The notes: generated by a model not told the origin, from the sequence alone. A DNA stretch of 64,000 nt from Psoroptes ovis (GCA_002943765.1 PQWQ01000028.1:248001-312000); one strand, 5' to 3'. Positions 47,885 through 60,927 are shown, counted from the stretch's first letter. Program-made: numbers and translations.

Positions 47885-49391
47885 TCAATGTTGTTCGAAA
47901 TTACTGATTGGATAATTGCCACCATAGATTTTTAAATGTTCAACAAGCTCATTAGCTTGTTGCTTCAATGATTTTGGCATCTCATCATAAACATCTTCAA
48001 ACATTTCCATATAGTTTGGTTTGGGCAATTTTTCTGCTTTCACAAATGCAGTCATCACTAAACGTTTTGCTTCATTTTTCCAAATTTTTTCCTGTTCATC
48101 ATTCCACCAATTTTTATGTTCAAGGTATTTACGTAAACGTGTAATTGGATGATCTTTTTGATCCCAACTTCTTACTTCATCTACACTTCTATAAGCACTT
48201 GAATCATCCGATGTTGAATGATGTCCAATTCGATATGTCATTGCTTCAATAAGCACTGGTCTTGATTCTTGTAAACAAATTTTCTTTGCAGCCAAAGTTG
48301 CATTATAAACAGCTAAAACATCATTACCATCGACACGTATGGATGGTATACCGAATGCTGGCCCTCGACAAACGATACCATCACCACGATATTGTTCATG
48401 AGTTGGTGTCGAGATTGCGTAACCATTATTTCGACTATTTAATTATATTTTAGTAATTATTGAAAATTATTCTATTCATACAACATACCAAAAGAATATG
48501 ACAGGCGCAGATAATGTAGCCGCAAAATTTAAAGCAGCATGAAAATCACCTTCAGATGCAGCACCTTCACCAAAATAACAAATGACTATTTTTTGTGAAT
48601 TTTGTCGTTTATATGCATAAGCAGCACCGACAGCTTGAGGCATTTGAGTTGATAATGGCGATGAAATGGACACAAAGCAAAGATCTTTCGATCCATAATG
48701 AACAGGCATCGATCGACCTTTATGCAGGTCTTCACAATTTCCATAACATTGAGCCATTAGTTTTTCGATTTCGAAACCTCTCCATATTAACACTCCTGTA
48801 TTTGGATTGAATACAAACCAAATGAAATTATAAGGAAAACAAAATGAAAAAGACAGTACCGGCTTCACGATATTGTCCAAAAACAAGATCATCCGGAGCG
48901 ATTGCTGCAGCAGAACCGAAATGTGTGCCTTCTTCACCATAATTAGTCATATAAAATGATATCCTTCCTTGTCGCTGAGATTCATACATGACACGATCCA
49001 TCAAATTAAGAACGGTCATGCCTTTATAAATTTTTGTTATTAATTCTTGATCAAGATTTGGATCTTGTTTTTCATCCAACACTATTCCATCACGATTCAT
49101 AACACGATAAACTGGAATGTTTTCATAATTATCTGGATCCAAAAATTGAAGATTGGTAATGTATTTTGAACGAGCACCAGGAAATTCTGCTTCATCATTA
49201 ATGATCGAAACATCATGCGATTCTTGAATTGTTTCGGATTGAATTTGTTGTTGTGATTTGGCACATAAATTTCTACGACTTTTAAACAAATTTGACCAAT
49301 AACTTTGATGATTAATTGATGAATATGAATGATGATTAATAAATTTTAATGACTTAACAGAGTAAAATGAACGTGATAATATCTTGAACAT
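47885..49391 (-). CDS. BCKDHA: Branched-chain 2-oxoacid dehydrogenase E1 alpha subunit
   Basis: Three exons (48860-49391, 48489-48795, 47885-48434) encode 462 residues. It is the thiamine-diphosphate E1 alpha subunit of the mitochondrial complex that decarboxylates Val, Leu and Ile 2-oxoacids. The N-terminal 45 residues are rich in Ser, Arg and Lys and low in acids, as in a mitochondrial transit peptide. Seen: ARSKYITNLQFLDPDNYENI, ISFYMTNYGEEGTHFGSAAA, the ThDP/Mg motif GEGAASEGDFHAALNFAA...RNN (completed at the second splice), and the phosphorylation loop YRIGHHSTSDDSSAYRSVDE. It pairs elsewhere in the genome with an E1 beta subunit. Confidence 0.97.
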
Positions 49392-51045
49392 TTTTTTCTG
49401 AATGATGATTAATCGAGATCGTTATCTGGGAAAATATTCGTATTCGTGTATTCGTATATTCGTTTTACGGGTCGAAACCTTTACCGAATGATGATAGTTT
49501 TCACTTTTGTTTGTTTGTTTATTGCCTTTGGAGAAATTGCCTGAAAATGGTATATTTGATTTATGTGTTTTGTCATGTCATCAATAAATTCAAATATTGG
49601 AAAAAAAGATAGAGATAAAAATTTGAAAATTTCTTCTTCTTCTTCTTTGCTTTTTTGTGTTTTGAAATATACATTTTATTCAATGAAATGAATAAAAAGA
49701 AAAAGAAAATTCCAATGTTGTAATATTAAGTATAATGATTATTATATCATTTACTATTTAGCTGCTGACGACATTCAATTTTCATTTCATTTTCATTTTC
49801 ACTTGTCAATATCAATATTTGCTTAACACACATATATTTTCCATATAAACAAGAACATTTATCAACAAGAACAACAACAAAAAATCTCCAATAAATAAGA
49901 AAGCCTTGGTGATAACGGATTTCAACATTGATTAATGATCATTTGATTAATCAACGATAAACAATCAACATTTAACAAAAATAATAATAATAATAATTGG
50001 AGAAAACCTGATAAAAAACAAGTATAAACAAATTCAAGGATATCATCTTTGATCAACTATAGTCATTGATGATGATGATGATCGTGATTAAATTCTCTTT
50101 TTTTGAACAATTTTTAGTTTCCAAGTGCGTTTTCATTTTTTTGATTTTGAAAATTGAATTTTTTTTCTCAGTTTTTTCATTGAAAATTATCATCAAAATT
50201 GATCACATTCATTTTCCGCAGTGTACATGAAACCAAACAAACATAAACATTGATATACTTGTTGATCATTTTTTGTTTGTTTTTGTTTATGTTTTCCTTG
50301 AATTTTGAATTTTGAATTCAAATTTTTTCGCATACAAAGTTTATGAATCGTTCAATTTGAAATTAATCAAAACAAAAATTGTTTGTTTTTGTTTATTTTT
50401 TAACCAAAACAAACTAGATAAATCAAAAATAAACAAACAAATGAGATAAAATGATTTGAATTGAATAAATCATCAATTTTGATCTTATTCAATTACTTTA
50501 AATTAATCAAATTTGCAATTGTCATTGAATACAACCTAATTTGGTGTTTTTTTTGGTTACCCAGAAAAATTGAAATTAAAACAAAAATTTTATGAAATCA
50601 AATTATCATGAATGATAATGATAATGATTATAATGGCGTAAAATTCTCTTTTAAAATAATCATTTGAAAATTATTCAAACAAATTCTCAAAGGTTTTTTT
50701 TTTCAACAAAACATATAAAAATAGAAACAAATTTTTTTTTTTTTTTGTTATATTTCATTACGAAAATTGTTAATTTGACAAATAATTGCCAACTGTTTTA
50801 TGTTGTTGTTCTATATTTCAATTATTTCATATTTGATTTAATGAAAAAAATTTTGTCTATTTCATCAAATGGAAGAAGAAAATTGTTCTTGCATATAGCT
50901 CGAAATAAAAATGAGAGAGCTCGAAAAAATATCGCAAAGAGAGAAAAACATTTTCATTTTGAATTCATCAATTCATCATATTTGAAATTTAATCAATAAT
51001 AAATCATTCATTCCATTTTTCATAATTTTATGTGAATTTTAAAAA
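49392..51045. other. Divergent intergenic region BCKDHA / CCP1
   Basis: No gene. It has a TATTCGTA-type local repeat at 49436-49462, next to the BCKDHA start, many T runs and ATG repeats (50067-50085). The promoters of both genes should be here. A Lys-rich frame at 50664-50999 is not accepted. Confidence 0.5.
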
Positions 51046-54000
51046 ATGAATAATAATGATGATAATGAAATGATAATAATGTTTACGATTGAAAATATTA
51101 AAGATTTATTTCATTGTTTGAATGGCAACAATGATGTTGATGTTAATGATGATGATGATGAAAGTTTATTGAATAAATGTTGTCATTTTTTAAATAATTC
51201 ATCAGCTGATTTAAAATCTGACAAGAAAACAACTGTTATTAATGTCAGTGGTAAGCGTAATGTATCGAAAAAACGTCTTAGATCGAAAAATGACAGCTCA
51301 AATCAAACATTAATGATTGATGATCATAATAATAACAATAAAATTGTCAATGAAGAATTGAATAAAACATTATCATCATTATCAAATAATATTAAACAAA
51401 TACAGCTGGAATTAAATCAAGATCAATCAATCGATTGTGAGACAATAAATTCATTTTTTTCCAAATCAAATTTGATCACCTGTGATCTAGTCAAATTGAG
51501 AAAATATTTAATTTCGAAATGCAATAATTATAATAATAAAGAAGATTCGAAAAAACGTCAAAATCATAATCATCAATCATCATCATTTTCATATAATAGT
51601 CACATTGATCATATTATAAATAATAGATTTTTATTTCTTCAATTATTACATTTTGAATGTATTATCGATCATTATCTGGTGCTTATCGTACAAACATTTT
51701 GCAATCGTTCGCTATTATCAAAAGAAATAATATTATCACAGTTGCAATGTTTATTTCGTAGTTATTATTCATTGATCATTCAACTTTCTTACGGTAAGTG
51801 TGTTTTACTTGCTCAATTGTCATTTTTTAAATTCAATCACATAATAAACACATTTATTACATTGAACAGAACCACAATTTGCTCAATGTATCCGGTCATA
51901 TCATCCTCGATCATCAACAATCACATCGAAAATTCTCTATGAATATCTTCAATCAATCACAAACAATGACACATATGATATCGATGATTCAATTATTAAT
52001 AATAGATCGATTGTCATAATCGTAGATTATGTTATAATATTGAATCGATTAGGTATTTCAATTGACAATTTACATTGATTTTAATGAAAAAATAAAAATC
52101 AATTTAAAATTTAGGATTAATATGTTTTAAAAAAGAGATATTCAAAAATGTTATGGATAAATATGATTCAAACAATGAGAATGGATATGATTTTTGCCAC
52201 AACATTGAAAAAATAAATGATTATTCAATCAAATGCCAAGAAGATTGGACATCACAAATAAATCTAGTCAAAAGCGGTGATTTGGTACTTACGAAATTTT
52301 ACTCAGTGGAAAAATTTATTGAAAAATCAATACTTAGATCTCGTACAATAATTATGTTATTTGATGTTTGTCGTAAATGTAAGATTTATCATTGATTATT
52401 GAATATATGGTTTTGTTTTTTAAACCAGACATTAATTTCATTTTTCAATGATTTTTTCATCCATTTTTATTCCCATCCCAGTGCAATATGATTCAGATCG
52501 TCTTGTTTCGGCTTCAATATTAACACCAACACTTCTCAAATTATTAGAACGTATTAATATTTATCACATGGAAATTTGTGAACGCAATACATTGTTGAAT
52601 TTAAATAAACAAGATATAATAACATTGGAAAGGGGAGAAAAATTGATGGAAAAAAACAGTCAACAAAAATCTTATGTATCAGTATTACGAGAAGTGTATG
52701 GCATTATTTCCTTACTACTCACATTCACTGAATCATTGATTACAAATAAATATCTTCGATCAATGAATATAGCAACAATATTGTTTGAAAAATTTTTCCA
52801 TCCATTCATATTATCATTGAATGGCACTGAAGATGATGATCCTGTTATTGTCGAAAATCAATGTATCGACATTGATTCAATTTCAGAAGCATATCGAATA
52901 TCAATATTATATCGAAAGCAATTTGATCGTGTTCAACATTATTTGAATCGTTTAGTATATATGTCAAGTATGGCGATTCAGCGATTGTCGCCATCATTGT
53001 TGTTGCCAATCGCTAATAGTATTCATAATCCTTTTCGTTTTCAATATGCTCCTGCTGAAATTGCAAGGCAAATAAGTGACGATCAAGATCATGAAATTGA
53101 AGATTTATTAATAATGCCATTTATTAGTGATGAAGAATATTTAGAATCAGATTTATTTTCAGAAAGTGAATTAGAAGATAGTAGTACCGGTGAGAAGAAA
53201 CAAACAGAGAATGATTCTCTTGTTGAATCTTATTTACATTATTTTCCTGAAATCAAATTAAAACAAATGAATAATAGCTCAGAAAATGAATCATTGAAAT
53301 TGAGTTGTTCATGTGATAATCCAGAGCATTCCGAATCGATTAAATTTGATGAGAAAAATTTTTGCTCAATAATCAATGAATCTAAAATAGAAAATTTTGA
53401 TTGGAAAGCCAATTTTATTCAAATTTATGATTCAATCAAAACTGTTATACCGAAAAAAGTTGTGCCTGCTCCTGAATTGAATTTTCTGTTTTGGATGAAA
53501 AACACTGATACAATTCATCCTATGACATATCCATTTTTACGGAAAGCAATTCGTATGAAAAATTTTCATCATATTAAATTATGTGATCATATCCGACAAA
53601 GATTAATAAATGATGGAAATTCAAATTATAAAATTGTTTATGATATTGAAAATGAAATTGAATCGGATCAAAATTGTTTAATGTTTGAATCTAGATTTGA
53701 ATGTGGAAATTTACGAAAAGCTTTCTATAATTCAAATGGTGATAAATCAGAGGAAGAAGAATATATATTGATATTGAATACAGATATAAATAGTGCATCG
53801 CATACACAATGGTTTTATTTTTGTGTCAAACAAATGAAACCAGCCATAAAATATCGTTTCAAAATTATTAATTGTGAAAAGAAAAGTATTTTATTCAATG
53901 ATGGACAGCAACCATTATTTTATTCATGTAAAGAATTTGAAAAAACCAAAAATGGTTGGCGAAGAATTCATGATGATCAGCCAATGATCGACAATAAATT

Positions 54001-55520
54001 TATTGTCGCTTATTATCGTAATCATTATGTCAAAGATGATAACTATAAAACTTTGATTAAAGGAAAATCGTATTACACCTTAGAATTTACCTTGGAATTT
54101 CCATATGCAGACGATGAATGTTATTTTGCATTCAACGTACCATTTAGTTATAGTCAATTGAAAACTTGTATTAAATATTGGTCTCAATTGATTGATGATT
54201 ATAATAATAATCGATGCTCTTCAATGAACGATAAAATTCTATTCACTTCACAAACATTATGTTCAACATTGAAAGGTAATGATTTGCCAGTCATAACCAT
54301 TACATCAAATAATGAATATATTGGCAAACATTACATTATGATCACTGCCAGAGTTCATCCATCTGAATCTAATTCATCATGGATTATGAAAGGTATAATC
54401 GATTTCCTTCTGTCAAACAGTCCAGAAAGCAAATTATTATTGAATAAATACATTTTCAAAATAATTCCAATGCTCAATCCTGATGGTGTAATCAATGGCT
54501 GGTATGTTTCATTTGATAAAAGCTTGTTGATTTAAATTATAATTTCTTTATCATCCCCCCATAAAAAGTACGAGGACAGATTTGCAAACAGAAGATTTGA
54601 ATCGTCATTGGCATGATCCATCATCAATTTTACATCCAACAATTTATCATTCAAAAATGTTGCTCGAATGTTTACATAAATATTCAGGTGGACGTAATCC
54701 TATTGCATTCTTTGACATACATGGTCATTCTCGGCGGCATAATATTTTTTCTTACAGTTGTTTTCCAATGTTATCATGGAAAAAATCTGATTATCAAAAT
54801 TATAGCAAAAAACATATTCTAAATCATATGTGTGTTTGTACAAACAGTACACAATGTACGATGAATGATCAATTGCGATCGATTAAAAATAATGACCATA
54901 TTCAATTAGCTGTACCGCCATTCTTTTTGATTCCATTGATTTTGAAATATCAAAAATCACCAGCATTCGATATTGATTATTGTGTGTTTGCAATTCAACG
55001 TGATCGTGAACAAACAGCGCGTGTAGTTGCTTGGCGACAATTTGGAATACCATTAACTTATACGATCGAATGTTCAGCAAGTGGTTGCAATAAAGGACCT
55101 TATGCTGGACAAAATTTATCAATCAAACAAATGCAAGAAATGGGATATTTTCTGGTGAAATCTTTCAAATACATACAATTTATTTATTGTTCTCAACAAC
55201 ATTTTCCAATTTTTCAAATACCAATCGATAGCAAACAGACAAATACTAAAAACAACGATGATGATGACGATGAAAACATGAGAAACATGTCTGTTAGGTA
55301 AGAAAATTGAAATTTTTTAAAAATTAAAAATTTTATTAAAATTCACATTTGCTTGTTTTTTTCTTTTGTAAACATTGACAAAAATAGCAAAATGTTATTG
55401 AACAGGTGCGCAAGGTCAAGATCATCGGACAGGTCGGATACGGAAAAACAGCAAAAAATTAAACAAATGATTATCAACTTATATCCAGATGTGATCGACA
55501 TGGATTTTCATTTTCATTGA
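51046..55520 (+). CDS. AGTPBP1: Cytosolic carboxypeptidase 1-like tubulin deglutamylase (M14B)
   Basis: Six exons (51046-51793, 51870-52052, 52115-52378, 52482-54501, 54569-55297, 55388-55520) encode 1,358 residues. The family removes glutamates from polyglutamylated tubulin and other proteins. Zinc ligands are H1024 and E1027 (ARVHPSES) and H1123 (DIHGHSRR); the substrate Arg/Asn motif is EDLNRHW and the catalytic base is E1239 (YTIECSASG). The preceding beta-sandwich domain holds FECGNLRKAFYN and the HTQWFYF block. The long helical N-terminal half (residues 1 to about 600), with acidic and Asn-rich tracts, fits the armadillo-like part of CCP1. GVING followed by EDLNRxW also favours CCP1 over CCP5/6. 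Its stop overlaps a poly(A) signal and lies 65 bp from AP-3 delta. Confidence 0.88.
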
Positions 55521-55525
55521 ATAAA
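55520..55525 (+). promoter_or_regulatory. Poly(A) signal overlapping the CCP1 stop codon
   Basis: AATAAA whose first A is the last base of TGA. A second AATAAA is at 55568-55573. Confidence 0.45.
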
Positions 55526-55584
55526 TATATGGATATGAATATATATATTTACAAATTTCAAATTAGCAATAAACAAAATTAAAT

Positions 55585-55590
55585 TTTATT
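55585..55590 (-). promoter_or_regulatory. Poly(A) signal containing the AP-3 delta stop codon
   Basis: AATAAA on the minus strand; the stop TAA is inside it. No other AATAAA is seen before the CCP1 coding end. Confidence 0.4.
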
Positions 55591-58500
55591 TATCCACTGT
55601 TTCTTCATATTCTTCACGATTTTTTGAATCTTGTAATCGTTTTGCTTTAGATTTTTTCGGTTTTTTTGCTGGACTATCTTTCAATTTATAATTTTGAGAA
55701 TTATCATCACTTTTTTTAGCCGATTTCTTTGATGATTTGGCCACTTTGACAACTTTTTGTCCGGTGATTAAATCTTCGACTACAGAAGTTTTCGATGCTT
55801 TTTTGGTCACTTTTTTCTTTTTAATCATTTTTTCATTCGTGATTTCAGCAATTTTCGGTTCATTTTTTGAATTTCGAATATCTAAATCATTGATGACATC
55901 ATCAAGATTTACTTTGGCTAAAGCTTTATGAGGATCATGAATATCGTCGATTAAATTATCATCATCATCTTTATCATTAGGATCAACACCTTCAGGCATT
56001 TCTAATGAGCGAATCGTAATTCTATTATCATTGTCTTCTTCATCTTCAATATCATCAATGTTTGAAACTTTGGCATTCTTTTTCTTTGAATTTTTCTTCT
56101 TATGTTTACCATCTTCTTTTTTGAAGCTATCTGTATTCATGTTCATGAAATATTTTTCGGATGATGTTAGCCCAGGAATTGCTGTTTTTGGCTTTCTGGT
56201 CATTGATTCTTGCGAGAATACATCATCAGTTCGGCTATCATCTTCTTCATCGTTTTTATTATTTGTCTGCTTGTTGGTTTTACGTTTTGATTTCTTGGTC
56301 GTTTTAGCTTTTGTTGTCTTTAAATAATTCGGATTGTTTTCTTGTTCAAATCTTCGAGATTGTTCATTTTTGTTATTTTTGGCTTTTTGTTTTTCATTTA
56401 ATTCATCCGAAGATACAACATCGTTTTGTTCATCATCAACAAGATGGATAGCTCGTTCATAATCATCGATATTATCATCAGATTCTTCATCTTCACTTTC
56501 AGGTAAATCGAATGGTTTGTCCAGATCTAAACCAGATGGTATAGGCACTTTACGTTGTGCTTTTGCTGCCACAGGATTCAATGGATAAGCATAGAAAAAT
56601 GATTGTAAATCCAAAATTAAATTATTTGTTTCACCATCTTCTACTTCACCATTCGAATGTTCATTGGAATCATTCATCAATAAATTTGTTTGTTTGGTGC
56701 TATTTTCATTGAGCGCTGAATTGACAATTTTTATAATTTCATATAATGTTGTTGCACGTTCTTGAATTTCAAGATTTTGATTTTTCAAATACGGTTGAAT
56801 AAGTTCATCGATTTCGGTGCAAAGATTGCAAGTTTTGGCTGCGCCATAATTCGGATCAGATGCTAATTTTGAAAATATTTTAGATGCATTATGAATGAAA
56901 ACCGCTATGATGTGAGGCTGAAAATTGTCAATGGATAACAAGTTTCGAATCGTTTTTTCTTTTTCTGGCAAATAACTAGGTGAATAAAGGAATAAATGAT
57001 TAGATGAGTCAGAAAAAAATAATGATCAACAAACATACTCAGCAAATTCACCACAGATCCAAGCAGCTGCATAAAGTACTTCACAAACAGATGAATTATT
57101 CATGAATAGAGCAGAATTTTCCAGCAAAATAAACTTTGAAAATAAATCAAATTATTAAAAATGGACTATAAATCAAAATTGATTCGATTACCATTTGTTC
57201 AGTTGCAAAAGATCGTATAGCATCGACTCGAATTGTTAGATCCAATATCTGTTGTGTTATGAGAACTCCATGTATTGTGCCACCTTCGACACGAGCCAAA
57301 TCAATCAAAACACTTAAATACCTGTCGAGTGAAATGATGATTATTTGAAATACAAGTTAAAAATTGAATACGAACCATTCAAAGTTGACAATGTATTGAT
57401 AATCATTCTGTGAACAAATTTCAATCAATTTGAGTATCAATTCATCACGAAATTTAGTTCCCATTTGGCCTTCAGTAACATTTTTCACCAATTTTTGTAC
57501 GATTTCCATTAGATTTTTCTTGGTAACCATACCATAGAGTAAATCTAAAGCTCGTAAACGGATAGATTCATCTTTATCATCTAAACAAGCAAGAACAAGA
57601 TCCTTATGACTTTGAACGCTTTTCGGATGTGTTTTCAATATTTTATTCATAGCCAATAAACCAAGATATTTAAGGTTTTGATCAGAATCTTCAATCAATA
57701 TTCGCAATTTTTGTACACATAATTGTATTGATGCATTATGATTAGGAAGACCGGATGATATTGAAATCAAAACGGCAATCACAGTGTTGATACATTCATA
57801 TAATAAAGACATTGCTGAAGTACTATAAGACGAGAAAATTATTTAGTGACATTACAACCATATAATATTTCATGCAAAACTGTGATAATTTGAACATAAA
57901 GGTTTACCTGTGTATTAAATTCGTTAAAGGTTCTATCAATTTTTTACCTAATCTAGGCTCAAGAGGTGTAAGTGCACCGAACTAATTCAGACATAAGATA
58001 AAATAAAATAAAAAAACAAAATAAAATAAAATAAGCAAAAAAAACAAAAAACAAAAATGGGATTGATTTCATTTGATATTTAATTGAATAGAATATGGAA
58101 ACTCAAGAAAATTAAACATTTTGCATTCATTCTGTATTACGATTTAACGAATTGATTTTACCTTCGAATGAGCGATATTAAAGGATTGCTTAGCTTTATA
58201 CCAAGCAATGGCTCATATTTAGTCATGACGCCAAACTTTTTTTTTTTTTTTTTTTGTTGGATAGCAGAAATGAAAAATTAATGAATTAATCAGAAAAAGA
58301 CTATCGACTATTCAATTAAATATCGAATACAAATGAAAAAGAAAATAATAAAATAAATACCAATTTAATTATTTTGATGAGCATCCAATTATTTGTGGAA
58401 TTTGTCATCAATTTAAAAAATACTGGTGCCAATGAAAGATAATTTTTTGGATTTTTACGTGCAAGCTCACATATAACATTGACAGCTGCTGATTGTACAC

Positions 58501-59208
58501 CGGGATCTGGATCTTCCAATTTTTCTTTCAATCGTGGAAACGCTGGTTTTAATGCTTCAGGAAATTTGAGAAAAATTTTGTACATCAATAATATTGCTTT
58601 TTTTCGTAGATATGGCTTTGTCGAACTCATCAATGTCATTACATCGTTGGCAAGATCTCGGCTAATGTCGGCAGTGACAAAACAAGCTAAGCCACTCATT
58701 GCACATCCAGCATCATACATATTTTGAGAATTCAGATCCTTACGAATCATGTTTGTCGTCAACATCATTACTTCAGTATTTTCATGGAATGATTGTGATG
58801 CTGCTAGATAACCGATTCGCTTGTGTGAGAATTTAGTGGAACTCATCACTTCGATAATGTTAAAAGCTGACCAGCTGATATCATAGCCAAGCATTTGTAA
58901 CTGTAAATTAAGAGTTTATTATAAATGAATGTTATTTAGTATTAAGTCAACTTACATAAGTTAATTTTGAAATAGCATTAGCTTTGACAAAAAGACTGTC
59001 ATGTCTTAATTCTTCTTTTATTTCTTCGATACATTGTTGAATGTATTTGGTCTGTTCGGAACAAATTTAATTAATTAAAACATCTTTAATCATTCTAAAT
59101 GATTTATATTACCTCATTTTCTTTATTATTACGAATACCACGAACCAGATCGGTCGGTGTTTTATCGAAAATTCGATCAAAATTACCTTTCACTTTACGA
59201 ATATTCAT
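55586..59208 (-). CDS. AP3D1: AP-3 adaptor complex subunit delta
   Basis: Eight exons (59113-59208, 58956-59051, 58361-58900, 57908-57981, 57376-57822, 57192-57321, 57039-57133, 55586-56975) encode 955 residues. AP-3 delta is a large subunit of the coat that sorts cargo from endosomes to lysosomes and related organelles. The HEAT-repeat trunk is clear: FDRIFDKTPTDLVRGIRNNK at the start, TKFSHKRIGYLAASQSFHE, SGLACFVTADISRDLANDV, LEDPDPGVQSAAVNVICELA, FGALTPLEPRLGKKLIEPL and SAMSLLYECINTVIAVL. The C-terminal 400 residues are a Lys/Asp/Glu-rich delta hinge (KKKNSKKKNAK, KKPKKSKAKR). No folded ear domain follows, so it is shorter than the human protein. The intron at 57982-58360 is unusually long and holds a structured element. 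Confidence 0.93.
58168..58216. ncRNA. Candidate structured RNA element in an AP-3 delta intron
   Basis: ATGAGC (58168-58173) pairs with GCTCAT (58211-58216), and inside it ATTGCTT (58185-58191) pairs with AAGCAAT (58203-58209), leaving an 11-base bulge and an 11-base loop. On the plus strand a run of about 19 T follows at 58237, which would stop RNA polymerase III. It matches no snRNA, tRNA or snoRNA that I know. Confidence 0.25.
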
Positions 59209-59314
59209 GTTGCTCGATTATTAAATGAATAAATAAATAGACGGATTTCAACGAATTTCATACGAAAGCAACAAGCATCGAGGCGTTGTGATTGATTATT
59301 TTTTCATCATCATC

Positions 59315-59345
<31 letters not shown>

Positions 59346-59495
59346 AGAAAAGACAAATGATAAGAGTATTTGCGTGTTTTTCAATAATTATCAATGAAAT
59401 GATAATCAAATCGACAAATGTTAGGTTGATTTTTTATTCAAACACACACACACACACAAAAAGACAAGATAATCAATTCAATTTGATAAAAATAT
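59209..59495. other. AP-3 delta promoter region with poly(A) run
   Basis: Contains 28 consecutive A at 59315-59342 and a short CA repeat at 59441-59457. Confidence 0.6.
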
Positions 59496-59705
59496 TTAAA
59501 TGATCAATGAATTTATTGTAATTGAACAACAAAAATGATTAGAACAGAACGACAACCTGGCATATTGCGATAAATACCAGAACACTTTGCAAACATAATC
59601 AAAACATTGAATGCCAATGGACGAGTTTCGTGATGAAAAAGGAGGAGAAGCAGCAACAGCAGAAGCAGCAATAATAATAACAACAACAACAAATATTTGA
59701 TTCAT
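59496..59705 (-). CDS. Possible small secreted cysteine-containing peptide
   Basis: A single frame of 69 residues from a true ATG. It starts MNQIFVVVVIIIAASAVAAS, a near-ideal signal peptide with an Ala-x-Ala type cleavage site near residue 19. The mature part of about 50 residues has five Cys (positions about 34, 39, 53, 58, 59). No family is recognised. Part of the signal is coded by GTT/ATT/GCT repeats, so chance is possible. It lies between AP-3 delta and RCL1, 77 bp past the RCL1 stop on the same strand, where a 3' UTR would be expected. Confidence 0.3.
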   Translation of the reverse strand: MNQIFVVVVIIIAASAVAASPPFSSRNSSIGIQCFDYVCKVFWYLSQYARLSFCSNHFCCSITINSLII

Positions 59706-59781
59706 AAAATCAGTTACGAAATTTTTTAAAATTTTACATTTAAAATTTAATGATAATTAAAATTAATTTTTTTGAGAAATT

Positions 59782-60927
59782 TTATTTAATAGTTTTATTC
59801 AAATTCATAAAACCAATACCAATACATGCAGCTATGATTTTCTTTGAACCAATTTTCATTTCATTTTGATCATCATCGATCGAATCATCATTTTCAGATT
59901 CTAATTTAAATTTTAACGCAGTAAAGGTTTGTATATGTCTTAACAGTTGGATCATATAAGGACTCAAAGGTCCATATATTACTTTGGAAAGATCACGATC
60001 TGTAAAAGCCATAAATATTGCCGATAGACCTTGATTGATCGTATTGATTGCGCCTCCACGATAAATATCATTAAGAAGATTTGAAACGGCTGATTTAGCT
60101 ACATCTTCCGGAATCGAGACTTCAGTTCCTTCAGATTCAGCAGGTTTAGACATGGATTCGCCTACATAAAATACTCCTTCGGTTGTCTCGGCCACTAATG
60201 ATAATCCGAATCCAGGAGATCGACCACTGTTTTTACCTTTCAAATGATCTGTGTAGATGTAAATATCGGTGATGAAATTCAAAAGCATTCCTTTAGCAGT
60301 ATCAACCATTCGATTGGCTATTTGTGGTGAAACTCTATTGGCAAATGCAATGCCTCTGATTTTTTTCACTTTTCCAGGCGATAATAGCTGAATAGGCTTC
60401 AAAACTTTTCTAATGGGACATTTAAACAAAACAGTTCCACCGCCACCAGGTTTTAAACCTCTTGATATTACTTTTAATTCTAATTGTTGTTCATCGTAGA
60501 CACCGAGAAAATTTTTCAATATTGGAATAGTTGATTGCCGTAATGCATCCACAGATGGATCAATCAAATCGTTTGTTATTCCATGTAATTTAGCTTCAAT
60601 AGGTGTTTTACAATATGGTGCTAATGGTATAATAACTTCAAGATAATAACCGATTGATCGATCTAGGCAACACCAATGCTCTATTGAGCCACCATGAAGA
60701 ACTCCAGGTTTATATTTGATTCTAGTTCCATTGTTATCAATCACAATCGATGAACCATTCGTAAGTTTTTCCATTAATTTCAATAAATTTATTTCATATT
60801 TCTGTAATCCATATTGGTCAGAATTTCGTTCTCGGATTTGATCGATGATTATTTTTCTTCGCGTCAATGTAGCCAAGATGATTCTTTGACGAAAACAATT
60901 ACTACCTTGGAATTCTAGTTGATCCAT
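59782..60927 (-). CDS. RCL1: RNA 3'-terminal phosphate cyclase-like protein Rcl1
   Basis: An intronless gene of 381 residues. Rcl1 works with Bms1 in the small-subunit processome at early pre-18S rRNA cleavage. It has the cyclase fold but not cyclase activity. Family marks: LEFQGSNCFRQRIILATLTR at the start, INLLKLMEKLTNGSS, YKPGVLHGGSIEHWCCLDRS, LKPGGGGTVLFKCPIRKVL, GKVKKIRGIAFANRVSP, GRSPGFGLSLVAETTEGVFY and the C-terminal GIGFMNLNKTIK. The start is set by the conserved FQGSNCFRQR block at residues 6-15. It diverges from ADPGK with 175 bp between starts. Confidence 0.95.
   Translation of the reverse strand: MDQLEFQGSNCFRQRIILATLTRRKIIIDQIRERNSDQYGLQKYEINLLKLMEKLTNGSSIVIDNNGTRIKYKPGVLHGGSIEHWCCLDRSIGYYLEVIIPLAPYCKTPIEAKLHGITNDLIDPSVDALRQSTIPILKNFLGVYDEQQLELKVISRGLKPGGGGTVLFKCPIRKVLKPIQLLSPGKVKKIRGIAFANRVSPQIANRMVDTAKGMLLNFITDIYIYTDHLKGKNSGRSPGFGLSLVAETTEGVFYVGESMSKPAESEGTEVSIPEDVAKSAVSNLLNDIYRGGAINTINQGLSAIFMAFTDRDLSKVIYGPLSPYMIQLLRHIQTFTALKFKLESENDDSIDDDQNEMKIGSKKIIAACIGIGFMNLNKTIK

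Noticed and set aside
50664..50999. Lys/Phe-rich 111-residue frame upstream of CCP1
   Set aside because: Low-complexity AT-rich DNA, no splice or family support.
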